A program made the position numbers and the translations under genes. From CAVOJV01 sp963696325 (GTDB lineage Bacteria > Pseudomonadota > Gammaproteobacteria > Competibacterales > Competibacteraceae), in assembly GCA_963696325.1 (NCBI GenBank), contig CAVOJV010000010.1, positions 1-56,436 of the forward strand: a DNA stretch of 56,436 bases, in the 5' to 3' direction. The notes under the pieces are model-generated. The model was not told where the DNA came from, made no database searches, and worked only from the letters and a program-made list of their open reading frames with translations. Below are positions 9,642 through 17,996 of the stretch, one piece after another; positions within the stretch are counted from its first letter, which is position 1, and each line of letters opens with the position of its first letter.

Positions 9642-10288
9642 CAGACAACTGATCCTGCAGCTCTTGTACCTTGCCGCGTGCGTGCTGTTCATCCTCGGGC
9701 TGAAAGGCCTGAGTTCGCCGAAGACGCGAACGCGGAATGAACCTTGCCGCGATCGGGATGTTATTGGCGGTGGTCGGGACCCTGTTCCATCACGAAATCC
9801 TCCGGTACGAGTGGATCATCGCCGGTTTCGTGATTGGTTCGCTCATCGGAACCGCCATGGCCGTCTACATGCCGATGACGGCCATGCCCCAGCGAATCGC
9901 GTTGTCACACGCATTCGGGGCGTTGGCCGCCGTGCTCGTCGGCATCGTCGAATTCCACCGCGAGGGCGAGGTTTCAGCCGAGCGATGATGGGAGCCATCG
10001 GGTTTGAAGTCCTCTTCGGCGCCTTGACCGTCACCGGGAGCTTCATGGCGTTCAGCAAGCTTCAGGAACTCGTGCCCGGAACACCCATCACGTACCGGTA
10101 CCAGAACCCGTCGAACATCGCCTTGTTTGCGGCGACCGTGGGCCTGTTCCTGCTTGATGGTCCTCTTTCCCGGTTTCGTCGGGACGGGCGTGTTCTTCTA
10201 TCTCATGATCATCTCCGGGCTGGCCATCGGTGTCCTGATGGTCCTGCCGATTGGTGGTGCCGATATGCCGGTGGTGATTTCCTTGCTG
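9634..10288 (+). CDS. pntB: NAD(P) transhydrogenase beta subunit, 5' part only, frameshifted
   Basis: Membrane (dII) part of the NADP-binding beta subunit. From the ATG at 9634: MSSRQLILQLLYLAACVLF; after a shift near 9730 MNLAAIGMLLAVVGTLFHHE, IIAGFVIGSLIGTAMAVYMP, MTAMPQRIALSHAFGALAA; after shifts near 9975 and 10157 MMGAIGFEVLFGALTVTGSF, KLQELVPGTPITYRYQN, FPGFVGTGVFFYLM and IGGADMPVVISLL. These are the conserved proton-channel helices. The family should continue NSYSG after VVISLL, but the match stops dead at 10288 and opposite-strand glgA sequence begins. About half of the protein, including the whole NADP domain (dIII), is missing. The truncation coincides with the chimera boundary. Confidence 0.85.
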
Positions 10289-10290
10289 TT
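10289..10290. other. Probable assembly junction between two genomes
   Basis: Left of this point the sequence is the inside of a planctomycete-like pntB. Right of it, from 10291, is the inside of a gammaproteobacterial glgA on the other strand. Both proteins are cut in the middle of highly conserved motifs (VVISLL|NSYSG and DQGYGLG|HT). There is no repeat, insertion sequence or target duplication at the point. Reading-frame quality also changes abruptly here: every gene to the left is frameshifted, almost none to the right. Confidence 0.85.
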
Positions 10291-11009
10291 TGGCCCAGGC
10301 CATAGCCCTGATCGGTATGCATGGCCTCCAGGGCATGGTTGGGTGACACGGTGGTGATGAAGTTGGAGTAAACGATACCACCCTTCATCAGGTTCAACGC
10401 GCCGTGGTTGAAATTGTCGCGCAGGCGATCGAAATTGTAGAAATGCGCGGGCCGGCTAAGCCCGGTGGCCGACAGAATATACTCACCGGTCACGCCCTGA
10501 TGCTTGAAGTTGTGAATGGTGTAACAGACGCGTTGGGTATGCATGCCATGACCCTGATACATTTCATACAACATGACCGGCACCAGCCCCGTCTGCCAGT
10601 CGTGGCAGTGAATGATGTCGGGGCGCCGGTTGTCCTGCAGCATGAACTCCATGGCCGCCTTGCTGAAAAAGGCAAACCGGGTGACGTCATCCGCGAAGCC
10701 ATAGAAGTGGGGTCGACTGAAAAAGTTTTCCGGGGAATGAGGCTCGATGAAAAAGCACTTGCGCCCATGCACGAAGCCGAACCATACGGAGCAATGAATA
10801 GCGCCGCCATACCAGGGCACCCATAAGTCCTTGCGGGTGACATGGAGACCCCAGATCTGGTCATAGCGCATGCAATCGTACTTGGGCAGAATAATTTCTA
10901 CTGAATTGCCCCGTATTTCCAACTCCCGACTGAGCCCGAAGACTACATCGGCCAAGCCCCCGACTTTGGCCACGGGAGCACATTCGGAGGCAACCATTAC
11001 GATATACAT
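10291..11009 (-). CDS. glgA: Glycogen synthase (ADP-glucose type), N-terminal half only
   Basis: GT5 glycogen synthase, transferring glucose from ADP-glucose to the growing alpha-1,4-glucan. The start at 11009 (MYIVMVASECAPVAKVGGLA) carries the K-x-GGLADV ADP-glucose site, then GNSVEIILPKYDCM, HCHDWQTGLVPVMLYEMY, YTIHNFKHQGV and the end of the N-terminal Rossmann domain TTVSPNHALEAMHTDQGYGL. A ribosome site (AAGGA) lies about seven bases upstream. Roughly 239 of about 480 residues are present. The C-terminal domain is lost at the junction at 10289-10290, so truncation is artefactual if that join is false. The GH13 gene upstream is on the same strand with a 60-bp gap, so the two probably form one transcript. 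Confidence 0.93.
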
Positions 11010-11068
11010 AAGAAATCCTTACAAATCCTTAGAGGATGGAAAGTAGATACAGAGAATATCCCAGCAGC

Positions 11069-12397
11069 TCAAGAATTAAGCTGGCGCAAGGCATGCTTAA
11101 GCGGACCGTTTTCAGCGCCCGAAGCATCTCGCGCGGTGACCATGACAAGGCCCTGGCCAGGCCGCAGATCGTAGGCAAAAGGCTTGGTGGGGATGTAGTC
11201 CAGCGGATACTCCGGCGACACATCCATGAGCGGCGCCCCCGCCTGTACGTAGGTATTCAGGTTCTCAGTATAAAAATGCTGATGATTCCAAGGATCCTTG
11301 TTGAGGATAACCAAAGCCTCTTCAGGCGTTTTCGCGGAAGCCTTCCACAATAGCAGCACATTGGAATTTTGATAGGGTATGACACTGGTGGGACACTCTT
11401 CCTGAAAGATCTGGTGGCGTTTCTTTACGGCATTAACACTTCTTATGAAGTCACCTAAGTCCACCGTGGTCTGTTCCCAATCTTCGGGCCGCGTGGCCAC
11501 CACATGCAGGCGTTTGCGGAACCCGAATTCATAACCCATGGGCATCATGACACCCGCGGAAAACAGGGCAGAAAACAGATAACGTTGTTTCAGGGCCGCC
11601 TCATTGCCATTCATCTCCTGATACAGTCTTTCCGTGTCGTGACTTTCGGGAAAGCTTATCGAAGCCGTGATCTCACGGACGATCTGGTACTGCGCCAATA
11701 GCCACGAACCGTTGAAATCCCACCATTTGGCACTGTTAAAGACATAATCAAAGCCCGCCTGGGCGGTCTCCTTAGTTTGATCGGCCGTGCAACCCAAGGT
11801 CTCGGCAGTGAAAACAACGTCAGGATAGCGACTTTTAATGTCGTTAATCAGCCGCTGCCATATATTGCGGGGCAATTGATATGCGGCATCGCAACGAAAC
11901 CCCTTAAAGCCGAGCCGAATCAGGTATTCAACCACCTCCCGGCAATAACGGTAGAGTCCCTCGCGATCCGAGGAGTGCTGATGATCGAAACGGATCAGGT
12001 CACCCCATACGATTTTCCTGCCATCCTCGATACAAGAAGGATGCGCGATGCTGCCGTCTGGCTCGCGCACGAACCAGGCGGGATGCTGCTCAGGGAGTTT
12101 GGAATCCACGGCGCAATGATTGATGACCAAGTCCACCATCATCCTGACCCCATAACGCTCGGCAGTTTGCGTGAGTGCTCGCATCTGCTCTTCAGCGGAA
12201 TGACTGGAGTTCGGATCGACAATCCTGGGATCTAACTGAAAATAGTCAGCGATGGAATACAGGCTTCCCGACATCCCCGGCTTTTGAATGGGATTCACGA
12301 AAATCCAGTCGAAACCCATCTCGGCGGCGCGCTCGAGATGCGGCTGCCAGTTGCTCAGCTTCCCCGCCAACAAAGGAAACAGGTTGTAAATAATCAT
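11069..12397 (-). CDS. GH13 alpha-amylase-family enzyme, GlgE-like
   Basis: A 442-residue alpha-amylase superfamily barrel without signal peptide, hence cytoplasmic. The catalytic residues are all present: region I DLVINHCAVD (89-98), nucleophile D170 in GFRCDAAYQ, acid/base E199 in VFTAETLG, and transition-state D254 in SFPESHDTER. The insert EQHPAWFVREPDGSIAHPS recalls the maltosyltransferase GlgE, where EHPEWF.H.PDG occurs, but the chain is much shorter than GlgE (about 660 residues) and lacks its N-terminal domains. A transferase or hydrolase acting on maltodextrin or glycogen is likely; the precise reaction is open. It is upstream of and probably co-transcribed with glgA, and divergent from glgB, so a glycogen role is well supported. 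Ribosome site AAGGGG six bases before the ATG. Confidence 0.8.
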   Translation of the reverse strand: MIIYNLFPLLAGKLSNWQPHLERAAEMGFDWIFVNPIQKPGMSGSLYSIADYFQLDPRIVDPNSSHSAEEQMRALTQTAERYGVRMMVDLVINHCAVDSKLPEQHPAWFVREPDGSIAHPSCIEDGRKIVWGDLIRFDHQHSSDREGLYRYCREVVEYLIRLGFKGFRCDAAYQLPRNIWQRLINDIKSRYPDVVFTAETLGCTADQTKETAQAGFDYVFNSAKWWDFNGSWLLAQYQIVREITASISFPESHDTERLYQEMNGNEAALKQRYLFSALFSAGVMMPMGYEFGFRKRLHVVATRPEDWEQTTVDLGDFIRSVNAVKKRHQIFQEECPTSVIPYQNSNVLLLWKASAKTPEEALVILNKDPWNHQHFYTENLNTYVQAGAPLMDVSPEYPLDYIPTKPFAYDLRPGQGLVMVTARDASGAENGPLKHALRQLNS

Positions 12398-13019
12398 CAG
12401 CTACCCCTTGATTTTAAGCTTTTTTTAACTCGCAAGCAGCGCCTTGGAGATAACCGCAGGATGCATTTTTCCAGGCGGCGGGATCAGTAATAGGCAATGA
12501 CTACCTTACTGCGGCATTATCCAGATTGGACCACGTTTTTGGCTCAAGTGCTACCCGTCCTGCTCACCTTAGTAGTTAGGGCCTACGCAGACATTACGTA
12601 TTTTGTGCCATAAGGGTATCGTTAACCACAATATATTGTGTTCCATGTAAAGTCTTGCGTAAATCCTGACAGTGATTAGCTTGTCTCACTGGCAATGACC
12701 ACAAAGCCTCCTTTAGGAAAAAACAGGGGACGCACCCGATTTAAAGAACTCCTTAATCATGCACAGACCCTTTAGCAAGGGTTATAATGGACAAACTATA
12801 AAGCAAATCTGTTGCTTGCGCCGACCATACACAGAGCGATCCCCAGCAAGTGCGCAAGCAAAGATAACGAACTCAGGTAGGCGCTAACCTTACTTCAAGG
12901 TCTCGCCGCATTACGAATATATAATCTTTTATAAGAATTTGATCGAATATTCCTGCTCCCCTGGCGGAAAATGGGTTTTTTTACTCGCAACTTGGACAAA
13001 GCTCGTGACCAGCTCGATA
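12398..13019. other. Divergent promoter region between GH13-glgA and glgB
   Basis: About 620 AT-richer bases with no supported gene. Two TATAAT hexamers are visible on the plus strand (12783-12788 and 12920-12925). Neither has a good TTGACA partner at 16-18 bases. The second would give a leader of roughly 90 bases before glgB. The region must hold promoters for both directions of the glycogen genes. No binding site for a known regulator was recognised. Confidence 0.5.
12920..12925 (+). promoter_or_regulatory. Possible -10 element for glgB
   Basis: A perfect TATAAT about 95 bases before the chosen glgB start. No convincing -35 box lies at the usual distance, so activation or a weak promoter would be required if it is used. 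Confidence 0.35.
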
Positions 13020-15317
13020 ATGAATACTGAACTGCAAAAAATCGCCGAATCCCGCCATCATGATCCTTTCGCGGTGTTGGGCAAACATCCGGTGGGCAAA
13101 GGTATTGTGGTGAGGACCTTTATGCCCGGCGCCAGCGCGGTAACCATCGCCGATGGAGAACTGCCTATGCAGCGCATACCCGATTCGGATTTCTTCGAAT
13201 GGCATGGCGATGCGGGCAGTATTCCTGACCGTTATCGGCTGTTGTGGCGTGATACCCACCAGCACGAACATATCCGTCACGATCCGTATTGCTTCCCCCC
13301 CCAGATTTCCGACTTCGATATGCATCTGTTCGGCGAAGGTAAACACTGGCATGCCTATCGCTTCCTGGGTGCACACGCGCATACCGCGGACGGCGTGGCC
13401 GGCATTCTGTTCGCGGTATGGGCTCCCAATGCCGAGCGCGTCAGCGTGGTGGGAACCTTTAATAACTGGGATGGCCGAGTCCATCCGATGCGGGTGCGCG
13501 GCGGCAGCGGTGTGTGGGAATTATTCATTCCAAATCTGACCAGCGGGGAATTTTACAAGCTTGAGATCCGCAACCGTCATTCCGGCGCTATCCTGCTAAA
13601 ATCCGACCCCTATGGACAACAGTTCGAAATGCGCCCCAGCACGGCCACCATCGTCGCCGACGACACGCCTTACGCCTGGACTGACGCCGCGTGGCTGGCC
13701 AAGCGTGAGGCCAACGATTGGCTACATACTCCCATGTCCATTTACGAAGTTCACTTGGGCTCCTGGCAACATGGACCAGAGGGGGAGTTTCTCAACTACC
13801 GGGAACTGGCCCACCGACTGGTCAGCTACGTGACCGAACTCGGCTTTAGCCACATCGAACTGATGCCCATCACCGAGCATCCCTACGATGCCTCCTGGGG
13901 CTATCAGACTACCGGCTATTTCGCCCCGACCAGCCGGTTCGGCACCCCTGAGGATTTTCGCTACTTCATCGATTATTGCCATCAGCACAATATCGGCGTG
14001 CTGCTGGATTGGGTGCCGGCCCACTTTCCCAAGGATGCCCATGGGCTGGCACGCTTTGATGGCGAGGCTTTGTATGAACATGCCGACCCCAAAAAAGGCG
14101 AGCACCTGGACTGGGCTACCCTGATCTTCAACTTCAACCGCTACGAGGTGAAAAATTTCCTCCTGTCCAGCGCGTTGTATTGGCTGGAGGAGTTTCACCT
14201 AGATGGTCTGCGGGTGGATGCAGTGGCCTCCATGCTGTATCTGGACTACAGCCGCAAAGAGGGCGAGTGGATTCCCAATCAGTACGGTGGCCGGGAAAAC
14301 CTGGAAGCCATCGACTTCCTGCGCGAACTCAACACCGTGGCCCACGGCCAGTATCACGGCGCACTCATCATCGCGGAAGAATCGACCTCCTGGCCGCAGG
14401 TCACCCGGCCTACCTGGGTCGGTGGTCTAGGGTTCAGCATGAAGTGGAACATGGGCTGGATGAACGACACCCTGAGCTACATGTCCCAGCAACCCATCCA
14501 CCGCAAATACCATCACAACAATCTCACCTTTAGCATGCTCTATTGCTTCACCGAGAACTTTCTGCTGCCCTTCTCCCATGACGAGGTGGTGCACGGCAAA
14601 GGCTCCATGCTGAACAAAATGCCGGGTGATGAGTGGCAGCGCTTCGCCAACCTGCGGGTGCTCTATACGTATATGTTCACCCACCCTGGCAAGAAGCTGT
14701 TGTTCATGGGCTGCGAATTCGGCCAGGGCACCGAATGGAACAGCGCCAATACGCTGGACTGGTACGTGCTGGATTACCATTTTCACCGGGGGCTGAAACA
14801 ACTGGTCGGTGATCTGAACCGGATTTATCACCACTACCCGGCTTTATCCCGCTACGATTTTGAATGGCAGGGATTCGACTGGATCGATTGCCACGATGCG
14901 GACCAATCCGTACTGAGCTACTTGCGCAAGAGCGAGGAACAGGACCTGGTAATCGCGGTGAATTTTACTCCCGTGCCAAGGCATAATTACCGCATAGGCG
15001 TGCCCCAAGCCGGCGCCTACAAGGAAATTCTCAATTCCGATTCCTCACTCTATGGCGGCGGCAATGTGGGGAACGATCAACCGTTGGTCGCTGAGGAAAT
15101 ACCCTGGATGAACAGGCCCTACTCTCTGGTGATGACCTTGCCGCCCCTGGCCGGCATCATCCTCAGGCCCGAAACCCCCAAGCCGAAGCCGAAAGCGGTT
15201 GAACCAATCGCCGAGGCCGAACCAACCGAAGCGGCTGAGTCCACGCTGGAAACGGCTCAACCCAAACCCGCGAAAGCCAGTGCCAGCGTCAAAGAATCCA
15301 AACCCAAAGAGGGATAA
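13020..15317 (+). CDS. glgB: 1,4-alpha-glucan branching enzyme
   Basis: Introduces alpha-1,6 branches into glycogen. Domains: an N-terminal beta domain (about 1-110), CBM48 (about 120-220, FAVWAPNAERVSVVGTFNNW), a GH13_9 barrel, then the C-terminal beta domain. Catalytic residues in the 765-residue product are D400 (LDGLRVDAVAS), E453 (LIIAEESTSWP) and D521 (LPFSHDEVVHGK). I chose the ATG at 13020 (MNTELQKIAESRHHDPFAVL), because this is the normal family N-terminus; an in-frame TTG at 12939 would add 27 unlikely residues. After LAGIILRPE the chain carries about 45 extra residues rich in Pro, Lys, Glu and Ala (TPKPKPKAVEPIAEAEP...), a disordered tail not usual in the family. A strong terminator follows. 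Confidence 0.97.
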   Translation: MNTELQKIAESRHHDPFAVLGKHPVGKGIVVRTFMPGASAVTIADGELPMQRIPDSDFFEWHGDAGSIPDRYRLLWRDTHQHEHIRHDPYCFPPQISDFDMHLFGEGKHWHAYRFLGAHAHTADGVAGILFAVWAPNAERVSVVGTFNNWDGRVHPMRVRGGSGVWELFIPNLTSGEFYKLEIRNRHSGAILLKSDPYGQQFEMRPSTATIVADDTPYAWTDAAWLAKREANDWLHTPMSIYEVHLGSWQHGPEGEFLNYRELAHRLVSYVTELGFSHIELMPITEHPYDASWGYQTTGYFAPTSRFGTPEDFRYFIDYCHQHNIGVLLDWVPAHFPKDAHGLARFDGEALYEHADPKKGEHLDWATLIFNFNRYEVKNFLLSSALYWLEEFHLDGLRVDAVASMLYLDYSRKEGEWIPNQYGGRENLEAIDFLRELNTVAHGQYHGALIIAEESTSWPQVTRPTWVGGLGFSMKWNMGWMNDTLSYMSQQPIHRKYHHNNLTFSMLYCFTENFLLPFSHDEVVHGKGSMLNKMPGDEWQRFANLRVLYTYMFTHPGKKLLFMGCEFGQGTEWNSANTLDWYVLDYHFHRGLKQLVGDLNRIYHHYPALSRYDFEWQGFDWIDCHDADQSVLSYLRKSEEQDLVIAVNFTPVPRHNYRIGVPQAGAYKEILNSDSSLYGGGNVGNDQPLVAEEIPWMNRPYSLVMTLPPLAGIILRPETPKPKPKAVEPIAEAEPTEAAESTLETAQPKPAKASASVKESKPKEG

Positions 15318-15351
15318 ACCCTTCGCAGTTTGTCACTACATGCCCTTCTAA

Positions 15352-15390
15352 CCGGGTCCCTGGATGCGCTCCCTGGACCCGGCGGGTTTT
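15352..15390 (+). terminator. Rho-independent terminator after glgB
   Basis: The stem CCGGGTCC (15352-15359) pairs with GGACCCGG (15375-15382), followed by CGGGTTTTTCT. It lies 35 bases after the glgB stop and is oriented to end glgB transcription. Confidence 0.85.
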
Positions 15391-15472
15391 TCTCCTGGCC
15401 ATGCCGACGGACTGCGTTATCGGCGAGTGCGGGAGAACCGCTGTAGACGAACTCCTTCAGGAGATTGCCGCG

Positions 15473-15664
15473 ATGACCAGTAGCTACCTGGTTTGCGATA
15501 TGTGCGGTAAGTTCGGACCACCCGCCGCTTTCATCACCGAGCATGGCGCGCGCCTATGCTATCAATGCTACTACTATGGCGATAACGAACATGCCAAAGA
15601 ACAACAGCATGAAAATCGCCGAGAAAGCCCGCCCATGGAAAGACCTAGTGAAAAACCAGGCTAA
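15473..15664 (+). CDS. Small CxxC zinc-ribbon-like protein of unknown function
   Basis: A 63-residue product starting MTSSYLVCDMCGKFGPPAAF. It has two CxxC pairs (CDMC near 8-11 and CYQC near 32-35) spaced as in a small zinc ribbon, then a hydrophilic, Glu/Arg/Pro-rich tail. I chose the ATG at 15473 because AGGAG lies nine bases upstream and the cysteines follow at once; an in-frame ATG at 15401 overlaps the terminator region and adds an unlikely N-terminus. It stands alone after the glgB terminator. I do not recognise a named family, so no function is offered beyond probable metal binding. Confidence 0.55.
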   Translation: MTSSYLVCDMCGKFGPPAAFITEHGARLCYQCYYYGDNEHAKEQQHENRRESPPMERPSEKPG

Positions 15665-15769
15665 GTGCGTCCCTCAGCACCGCCAGGACATTAGACCATC
15701 ACCTGACTCCCGCTCTCCACACCTCCACACCGGCTGAGTCTCAATGGGCGTTAAAAAAGACTCATCTGG

Positions 15770-16072
15770 TTAATCGTCTTCATAATAATGCCGGTGTCGG
15801 TAGTGCTTCCCGTGGTAACCTCCCCTGTCCACATAAACCACCTCGCGTCGGGGTCTATAGTAGTGGCGGGTCGTAAGGGCGGTTCCCGTGGCCCCCCCGA
15901 TCGCGGCACCCAGTATGGCACCGTTACGTCCACCTACCTCCGAACCGATCAGGGCACCCACCCCTCCACCCAGCGCGCCGCCGAGCACTGCATCGGTGTT
16001 CAGGCTACCCGCCAGCAGCGGTGCTGGTACAAGTAGTAGCAGGGAAATCAGGGCAGCGGAACTAGTTCGCAT
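15770..16072 (-). CDS. Glycine-zipper envelope protein
   Basis: A 100-residue exported protein. The signal sequence MRTSSAALISLLLLVPAPLL ends in LAGS. The central glycine zipper (VLGGALGGGVGALIGSEVGG, then NGAILGAAIGGATGTAL) resembles glycine-zipper 2TM or YMGG-like domains of outer-membrane-associated proteins. The C-terminus is Tyr/His/Arg-rich (HYYRPRREVVYVDRGGYHGK). The ATG at 16072 is preferred over an ATG five codons upstream because GAGGTG lies seven bases before it. There is no lipobox cysteine, unlike the larger relative at 17997. Role unknown; probably membrane association or envelope stability. Confidence 0.65.
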   Translation of the reverse strand: MRTSSAALISLLLLVPAPLLAGSLNTDAVLGGALGGGVGALIGSEVGGRNGAILGAAIGGATGTALTTRHYYRPRREVVYVDRGGYHGKHYRHRHYYEDD

Positions 16073-16538
16073 ACGGATACACCTCATTTCTTACGAATGA
16101 ATACCAAGAACTCTAAGTACAGGGCCACCGGTAACATCACCATGCAGCCATCAATTGATTCAATAAGGTTAAGGATACGTCAACGGCTGTAATCGAGTCC
16201 ATAGTTAAGTGGCCGGATTGAAGTTTGCCGAGCTTCGTGGGTAATCAGGTCTCTTCTCGGTCGTCCCTCCGAACGCAGGAAAACCGGGGCTTGGCCCCTG
16301 GTTGACGACAGATCACCGCAAATAGTCCGGTACGTTCTATCGATCATCAGGACGATCACGGTCCTGATGGGAGGCGCGCCACCCAGCGCGCACGGTGACG
16401 TACCAGGTGCCGTCCTGGAACTGGCTGACCTCTCCGACGTTGACCCAGCCCCAATCCTCACCACTTGTAGTTGGGTCGCACCGTGACCAGAGCAACCCAA
16501 CCATGATGCAGAATCCTGGGTGATCGGGGGCGCCGCGA
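16073..16538. other. Gene-poor interval
   Basis: About 465 bases without a gene I can support. A 72-codon minus-strand reading (16337-16555), containing DWGWVNVGEVSQFQDGTWYV, overlaps the end of the next gene; no ribosome site or family was recognised for it. No repeat or strong terminator was seen. Confidence 0.4.
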
Positions 16539-17876
16539 CTAGTGCAAGCAACCATAGAGATGTAACACGACCATGCCCGCGCCCAGGCTCTTCAATACAT
16601 AGGCTGAATTCCAGCGCAGGAAGGCATATCCATCGATGCCGTAGCGACCCTGCATGGCCAGATGCAGGCCCGATAAGGGATTGGCCGGAATACCGATACC
16701 CCAGGCCATCAAAGAAGTCATCGCCAGCAGGGTAGGCGGCGGGTGAATGGACGCCAGCCAGGTGCCGAAGGTAGCGATGGTGATGACGGGGTGCACGCCA
16801 AAGCTCGACAGGCTCACCATTACCAGCAGGAGCAGGCTGGCCTGCAAGGGACCGAAGCTCGCAAAGGGCGCCCATTGCCCCAGCGGGGCCAGCGCGCCGG
16901 TCAAACCGGCGGCCAGCACGCCGGCAGCCAGAAACAGGACCAACTCACCAACGGTTTCCGCCAATCGCCTGTAGACATGCTCACGCAAGCGGGGCAACGT
17001 GCCCTTGCCGTGGCGGGCCAGCAGAATGATCAAGGTCAACAGAGGCGCGCTCAGGGAGATGACGGCGATTATCTGCCAGCGCGGGTTGACAGCGCGCGCC
17101 GCTAGCACGGCTGCCACCAACAGGCAGGGTATCCACAAGGTACCAAAGCGCAACGGATAGCCGATAAAAGGAGCGCCCCGTACCGGTCCCGCCGGTTCCA
17201 GTTCACGGCCGGTTATCCACAATGACAGTGCCGCCATGGGTAAACCGGCCAGCATCAGGTCATGGATATCCGCTCCCGGAGCGTAGGTCAGGGCGGCGGC
17301 CATGGCTGCAAAGAACGGTGACCAGAAAGCCGCCGCCGCGAAACCGCGGGATAATACCAGCGCCCGCCGTTTGCCGAGCCGGCCACGGGTGGCCATGCGG
17401 TCGCCCAGGATGAACACCGTGGACATATTGACCACCGAGCCAAATAAATGCACTCCCAACAGCGTCCGCCACAGCGCTGCTCGTCCGCGCGGCAGGCGGG
17501 CAGTTTTGTCGCCCTGCTCTGGTAGCGTCACCAGGCGCAGGAAGGTCACCGACACCAGCAAGCTGATCAGAGCCTGATTGCTGGTCAACACCGGGCGCAA
17601 ATCGACAGGAACACCCTGTAGGCGGCCCCAGAGCAGACCGCTCATACCCGCACCTACCAGCCAGGCGGCTTGAATACGCTGGCGCCGCCCCACCCGATAC
17701 CAGAGCAAACAACCCGCCAACCAAGCCAGCACCCCAGCCGGCAGTAAAGGAAAAGCGGGAATGAAGCCCTGGAGGATGGAGACAACTATCATCGCCGTCA
17801 GCAGTATGCCAGCCATGGCGTCGCGCTGGGTTGGGTTGAAGTAAATACGGTGAACCACGCACTTGACCTTTTTCAC
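16539..17876 (-). CDS. Polytopic inner-membrane protein of unknown function
   Basis: A 445-residue very hydrophobic protein with about ten or more predicted membrane spans, among them GILLTAMIVVSILQGFIPAF, LVLFLAAGVLAAGLTGALA and SLLLLVMVSLSSFGVHPVIT. The conserved-looking loop HLFGSVVNMSTVFILGDRMA, followed by RRALVLSRGFAAAAFWSPFF, and the repeated PHP/HPVI-type turn suggest a two-fold transporter of the ion-transporter superfamily type (ArsB, NhaD and CitM have comparable layouts). No substrate signature is seen. The reading begins with GTG at 17876; an internal ATG at 17816 (MAGILLTAMIVV) is a credible alternative directly before the first span. It is a single gene, divergent from the lipoprotein at 17997. 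Confidence 0.6.
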   Translation of the reverse strand: MKKVKCVVHRIYFNPTQRDAMAGILLTAMIVVSILQGFIPAFPLLPAGVLAWLAGCLLWYRVGRRQRIQAAWLVGAGMSGLLWGRLQGVPVDLRPVLTSNQALISLLVSVTFLRLVTLPEQGDKTARLPRGRAALWRTLLGVHLFGSVVNMSTVFILGDRMATRGRLGKRRALVLSRGFAAAAFWSPFFAAMAAALTYAPGADIHDLMLAGLPMAALSLWITGRELEPAGPVRGAPFIGYPLRFGTLWIPCLLVAAVLAARAVNPRWQIIAVISLSAPLLTLIILLARHGKGTLPRLREHVYRRLAETVGELVLFLAAGVLAAGLTGALAPLGQWAPFASFGPLQASLLLLVMVSLSSFGVHPVITIATFGTWLASIHPPPTLLAMTSLMAWGIGIPANPLSGLHLAMQGRYGIDGYAFLRWNSAYVLKSLGAGMVVLHLYGCLH

Positions 17877-17931
17877 GAGAGCGATGAGGCAGACATTTTA
17901 CCCAGTTCAGTGCTCATTCATATTATTGGTC

Positions 17932-17937
17932 TATAAT
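17932..17937 (+). promoter_or_regulatory. Possible -10 element for the SlyB-like lipoprotein gene
   Basis: A perfect TATAAT lies 60 bases before the ATG at 17997, in the gap between divergent genes. The matching -35 box is weak. Transcript and ribosome-site geometry fit a short leader. Confidence 0.4.
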
Positions 17938-17996
17938 GCCGGACAGTCTGGACCACACGGGTATTCCATTAGCAAGACGGTAGGAGGTTTAAGAGC

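Noticed and set aside
10200..10400. Horizontal transfer as explanation for planctomycete genes beside gammaproteobacterial glgA
   Set aside because: Both boundary genes are cut mid-motif and no integrase, repeat or duplication is present; a false join is simpler.
12700..12760. GGGGACGCACCC motif as a REP element
   Set aside because: Only one arm is visible and no inverted partner lies nearby, unlike 8922-8998.
16337..16555. A 72-codon minus-strand frame (DWGWVNVGEVSQFQDGTWYV)
   Set aside because: It overlaps the end of the membrane-protein gene, has no clear ribosome site or recognised relatives; too weak to call.
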